A stretch of 6,735 nucleotides of DNA from JAGLTA01 sp023142625 (lineage in GTDB: Bacteria; Patescibacteriota; Patescibacteriia; JAACEG01): contig DAOWHA010000006.1 in assembly GCA_030641665.1 (NCBI GenBank), forward strand, positions 1 through 6,735. Direction: 5' to 3'. The position numbers were made by a program, and so were the translations under genes. The notes under the pieces were generated by a model. That model was not told the DNA's origin. It did no database searches and saw only the letters and a program-made list of their open reading frames with translations. Position 1 is the first letter of the stretch. Every line of letters starts with the position of its first letter. This document shows positions 4,068-6,735 of this stretch, piece after piece.

Positions 4068-6515
4068 TTACACAAAAGCGACATTAGCGATCTCGTCGCC
4101 TTTGTTTCTAAACCTCATCACTTTTACGCCTTGCGTAGATCTGCCAAGCAAGCTTACAGATTTGAGCGGCAAGCGGATAACCTGCCCGCCGCTGGAAATA
4201 ATTATAATATCTTCGTCCAGCGCTTTGGAATTAATGACATTCATAGATATTAAATTTCCTGTTTTTCCTGTTATTTTAGCGGTTTTAATTCCGCTGCCGC
4301 CTCGTGACTGCAAGCGGTAAGCAGCCAAACTCGTCCTTTTGCCAAAACCGTTTTTTGTCAAAACAAGAGCTTGCAGATCTTGCTCTTTGATTATTTTATC
4401 AATAACATCCATTCCAACGACAGAATCGCTGTTTTTAAGCCGAATGCCTTTTACGCCGCTTGCTCCGCGTCCCATAGCGCGAATATTGCCTTCTTTGAAT
4501 TTAATTGACTGTCCAGCGCTTGTGGCAATCATAATATTGTCATTGCCTGACGATGGCTTTACCCATTTTAAAATATCTTCGTTTCTTAATTTTATCGCTA
4601 TCAAGCCGCTTCTCCGCACATTTGAGAAATCCTCCAATTTTACTTTTTTAATAATGCCTTTTTTAGTCTGCATCACTAAATATTTATATCCTTCAAGTTC
4701 ACTGATAGGCAGAACAGCCGAAACAAATTCATTCGGGCTTAATTGCAGAAAATTGACTATCGCCTGTCCCTTTGCTTGCCTGCTTGTCTGCGGAATATCA
4801 TAAGCTTTTAATTGAAAAACGCGTCCGTGGGTTGTAAAAAATAGAAGATCTGAATGCGTTGAGGTTGTGAAAAAATGCTTTATAATATCTTCTTCCTTGG
4901 TCTCCATTCCTTTAATTCCCTTGCCGCCGCGCGCTTGTGTCTTGAAAATATCAGGCGCTAATCTTTTGATATATCCGTCGTGCGTTATTACGACAATTGC
5001 CGGTTCATTGGGAATAAGGTCTTCGGCAGCGAATTCATCTATTCCGCCTGCGATGATTTTTGTTCTTCTATTATCTCCGAATTTTTCTTTTATTTCCATT
5101 AAATCATCCTTTATGATTTTTAAGATTAATTTCGCGGATCCGATAATTTTTTCTAAATTTTTGATTAGTTTTAATTTCTCTTTTAGTTCGTCTTCTATCT
5201 TTAATCTTTCTAGATTAGCTAAATTCTGCAGTTTCATTTCTAAAATAGCTATTGCCTGTTTTTCGCTTAACTTGAATTTTTTTATTAAATTTATTTTAGC
5301 AGTTTCTTTGTCTTTTGACTGTTTTATTATTTTAATGACAGCGTCAATTTTATCCAAGGCGATTTTCAGCCCCTCTAAAATATGCGCTCTGTCTTTTGCT
5401 TTTTTTAATTCAAATTCGCATCTTCTTTTTATTACTATCTGCCGATGCTTTATGTATTCGTCTAAAAAATTTTTCAAATTTAATATTTTCGGCTGGATTC
5501 CGCCTATTAAAGCAAGCATATTAAAATTAAAATTGTCCTGCAACTGCGTTAATTTAAACAGCCGATTAAGGGTTTTTTTAGGGTAAGCGTCTTTTTTAAG
5601 ATCTATCACAACCCTTACTTCCCCAAGCCCTTTTGATTCGTCGCGCAAATCTTTAATACCGTCTATTTTTTTGTTTTTTACCAAATCCGCTATTTTTTCT
5701 ATTAAATGCGATTTATTCACTTGATACGGAAGTTCGCCTACGATTATTTGAAATCTGCCTTTTTTTGTTTCCACGATTTCCGTTTTCGCCCGCATCGTCA
5801 CTTTTCCGCGCCCGGTAGTATAAGCTTCTTTTATATCTTTGGTATTATAGATAATTCCGCCAGTAGGGAAGTCAGGACCTTTGACAAATTTCATTAAATC
5901 GCTGATGGCGGTGTCAGGATTATCAATAAGATAAATAACAGCGTCAATAATTTCCGTTAAATTATGAGGTGCCATGTTTGTGGCCATACCTACTGCAATA
6001 CCAGATGCTCCATTTACCAGTAAATTTGGAATTCTGGTGGGCAATACGGTTGGTTCGTTTAAGGTATCATCAAAGTTCAATTTGTGATCTACAGTGTCTT
6101 TTTCAATATCAGAAAGCATTTCTTCTGAAATTTTTTGCATGCGTACTTCAGTATAACGCATTGCCGCCGGACTATCGCCATCAACAGAACCAAAGTTACC
6201 TTGACCATCAACCATCAAATAACGCATACTCCAATTTTGAGCCATTCGTACCATAGAGTCGTACACTGATGTATCACCATGTGGGTGATATTTACCCAAA
6301 ACTTCCCCAACCACTCTGGCTGATTTTTTATAAGATCCTGTAGCTTTAATTCCTAATTCATGCATACCATATAATACTCTCCTATGTACCGGTTTTAACC
6401 CATCTCGTACATCAGGCAACGCCCTTGAAACTATTACTGACATTGAATAATCAATGTAAGCGGATTTCATTTCATCATCAATATTAATAGGTATCACTTT
6501 TTCTCCGTCTGCCAT
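4068..6515 (-). CDS. gyrA: DNA gyrase subunit A
   Basis: This is the complete 815-residue breakage-reunion subunit of type IIA topoisomerase, which with GyrB introduces negative supercoils using ATP. The N-terminal winged-helix domain has SRALPDVRDGLKPVHRRVLY (30-49), GEVLGKYHPHGDTSVYDSMV (70-89) and DGQGNFGSVDGDSPAAMRY (103-121), with the Arg120-Tyr121 catalytic pair. Ile173 in SGIAVGMATN matches the DNA-intercalating isoleucine. A tower/coiled-coil region rich in Lys/Glu/Leu spans about 350-490. The C-terminal domain has the GyrA box QARGGKG (527-533), which marks gyrase rather than ParC. Six beta-pinwheel blades follow, with G-rich turns near 529, 579, 634, 681, 737 and 791. There is no acidic tail; it ends IANVAFV. 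The quinolone-pocket positions are Thr82 (E. coli Ser83) and Asp86 (Asp87). The ATG at 6515 has no Shine-Dalgarno motif. Codon use in the first ~190-215 codons differs from the rest. Confidence 0.97.
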   Translation of the reverse strand: MADGEKVIPINIDDEMKSAYIDYSMSVIVSRALPDVRDGLKPVHRRVLYGMHELGIKATGSYKKSARVVGEVLGKYHPHGDTSVYDSMVRMAQNWSMRYLMVDGQGNFGSVDGDSPAAMRYTEVRMQKISEEMLSDIEKDTVDHKLNFDDTLNEPTVLPTRIPNLLVNGASGIAVGMATNMAPHNLTEIIDAVIYLIDNPDTAISDLMKFVKGPDFPTGGIIYNTKDIKEAYTTGRGKVTMRAKTEIVETKKGRFQIIVGELPYQVNKSHLIEKIADLVKNKKIDGIKDLRDESKGLGEVRVVIDLKKDAYPKKTLNRLFKLTQLQDNFNFNMLALIGGIQPKILNLKNFLDEYIKHRQIVIKRRCEFELKKAKDRAHILEGLKIALDKIDAVIKIIKQSKDKETAKINLIKKFKLSEKQAIAILEMKLQNLANLERLKIEDELKEKLKLIKNLEKIIGSAKLILKIIKDDLMEIKEKFGDNRRTKIIAGGIDEFAAEDLIPNEPAIVVITHDGYIKRLAPDIFKTQARGGKGIKGMETKEEDIIKHFFTTSTHSDLLFFTTHGRVFQLKAYDIPQTSRQAKGQAIVNFLQLSPNEFVSAVLPISELEGYKYLVMQTKKGIIKKVKLEDFSNVRRSGLIAIKLRNEDILKWVKPSSGNDNIMIATSAGQSIKFKEGNIRAMGRGASGVKGIRLKNSDSVVGMDVIDKIIKEQDLQALVLTKNGFGKRTSLAAYRLQSRGGSGIKTAKITGKTGNLISMNVINSKALDEDIIIISSGGQVIRLPLKSVSLLGRSTQGVKVMRFRNKGDEIANVAFV

Positions 6516-6735
6516 ATATTTTTATTTATTTTAGTGTCAAATTTTAACAAAGCAATATACGATTTTTAACATTTTTACAACTTAATTATCTCTTTGTTTT
6601 TCTAATATTTATCAACAATAATTCATTCAAAAAAATCAACTTAACAGGCTGATTATCAGCTTTTTTCGACTTTAAAAAATAGTCATTTTAATAAAATAAA
6701 TTAAAGTGGTGCTGATTTAACATAAAAAAAAGAAA
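6516..6735. other. AT-rich intergenic leader upstream of gyrA
   Basis: Apart from the promoter candidates, this 220-bp stretch shows no coding frame. At 6648-6660 a 5-bp stem (GCTGA/TCAGC, 3-nt loop) is followed on the plus strand by six T (6661-6666). It is terminator-like, but no plus-strand gene leads into it. A single TTATCAACA (6609-6617) is one base off the DnaA-box consensus, and one site is not evidence of an origin. Confidence 0.5.
6541..6580 (-). promoter_or_regulatory. Candidate gyrA promoters
   Basis: Two weak options are visible on the minus strand. One is an extended -10 TGTTAAAAT at 6549-6541, giving a leader of about 20 nt. The other is TATATT at 6559-6554 with TTGTAA at 6580-6575, a short 15-bp spacer. 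A TTGACA at 6540-6535 lies too close to the ATG to drive gyrA from an upstream start. In sequence this AT-rich, none is decisive. Confidence 0.3.

Noticed and set aside
3957..4803. Plus-strand open frames over the gyrA 3' end and repeat copy B
   Set aside because: They are shadows of the GyrA C-terminal domain and of the palindromic repeat, with no family features.
4867..5586. Long plus-strand open frame (239 codons)
   Set aside because: It is antisense to the conserved gyrA tower region; its Phe/Ile/Ser-rich product is the mirror of Lys/Asn/Leu codons on the other strand.
6609..6617. DnaA-box-like TTATCAACA upstream of gyrA
   Set aside because: Single imperfect site, no cluster and no dnaA or gyrB in view; too weak for an origin claim.
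6648..6666. Plus-strand terminator-like hairpin
   Set aside because: The stem is only 5 bp and no plus-strand gene leads into it, so I kept it as a remark in the leader entry only.

Overview
This is a low-GC bacterial window in which every gene I can support lies on the minus strand, so the genes read right to left. The A/T homopolymers, lysine- and isoleucine-rich proteins, absence of Shine-Dalgarno motifs, short VanZ-like membrane protein between glycosyltransferases, and tRNA without an encoded CCA tail fit an uncultured small-genome bacterium such as a Patescibacteria/CPR (Parcubacteria-like) lineage. That assignment is an inference from style and was not tested by phylogeny.

Layout from right to left. 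6735-6516 is an AT-rich leader with weak promoter candidates. 6515-4068 is a complete gyrA (DNA gyrase subunit A, 815 aa). 4057-3868 holds a hairpin-forming dispersed repeat (copy B) with a duplicated end fragment. 3776-3412 is a small unrecognised gene with a TTG start and an apparent frameshift. 3355-3327 is a good sigma70-type promoter driving a compact translation/transcription operon: rpmF (L32), nusB, then tRNA-Thr(GGU) only 6 nt after nusB, closed by a clear intrinsic terminator at 2468-2441. Directly behind that terminator is an extended -10 promoter, then repeat copy A (2231-2376, opposite orientation to copy B), then a cell-envelope cluster: a GT4-like glycosyltransferase (2170-1022), a VanZ-like membrane protein (ATGA overlap) and a second glycosyltransferase (from 661) that is frameshifted at an 11-base homopolymer and runs off the left edge.

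The three blocks are functionally separate: DNA supercoiling (gyrA), ribosome and rRNA synthesis (rpmF-nusB-tRNA-Thr), and surface glycan synthesis (GT-vanZ-GT). The two ~150-bp palindromic repeats sit at the block boundaries in inverted orientation.

I found no convincing new defence or mobile system. The most notable signals are the inverted pair of hairpin repeats, a sharp codon-usage change inside gyrA near codon 190-220, and two reading-frame breaks, one of them at an A11 tract that could be bypassed by slippage.
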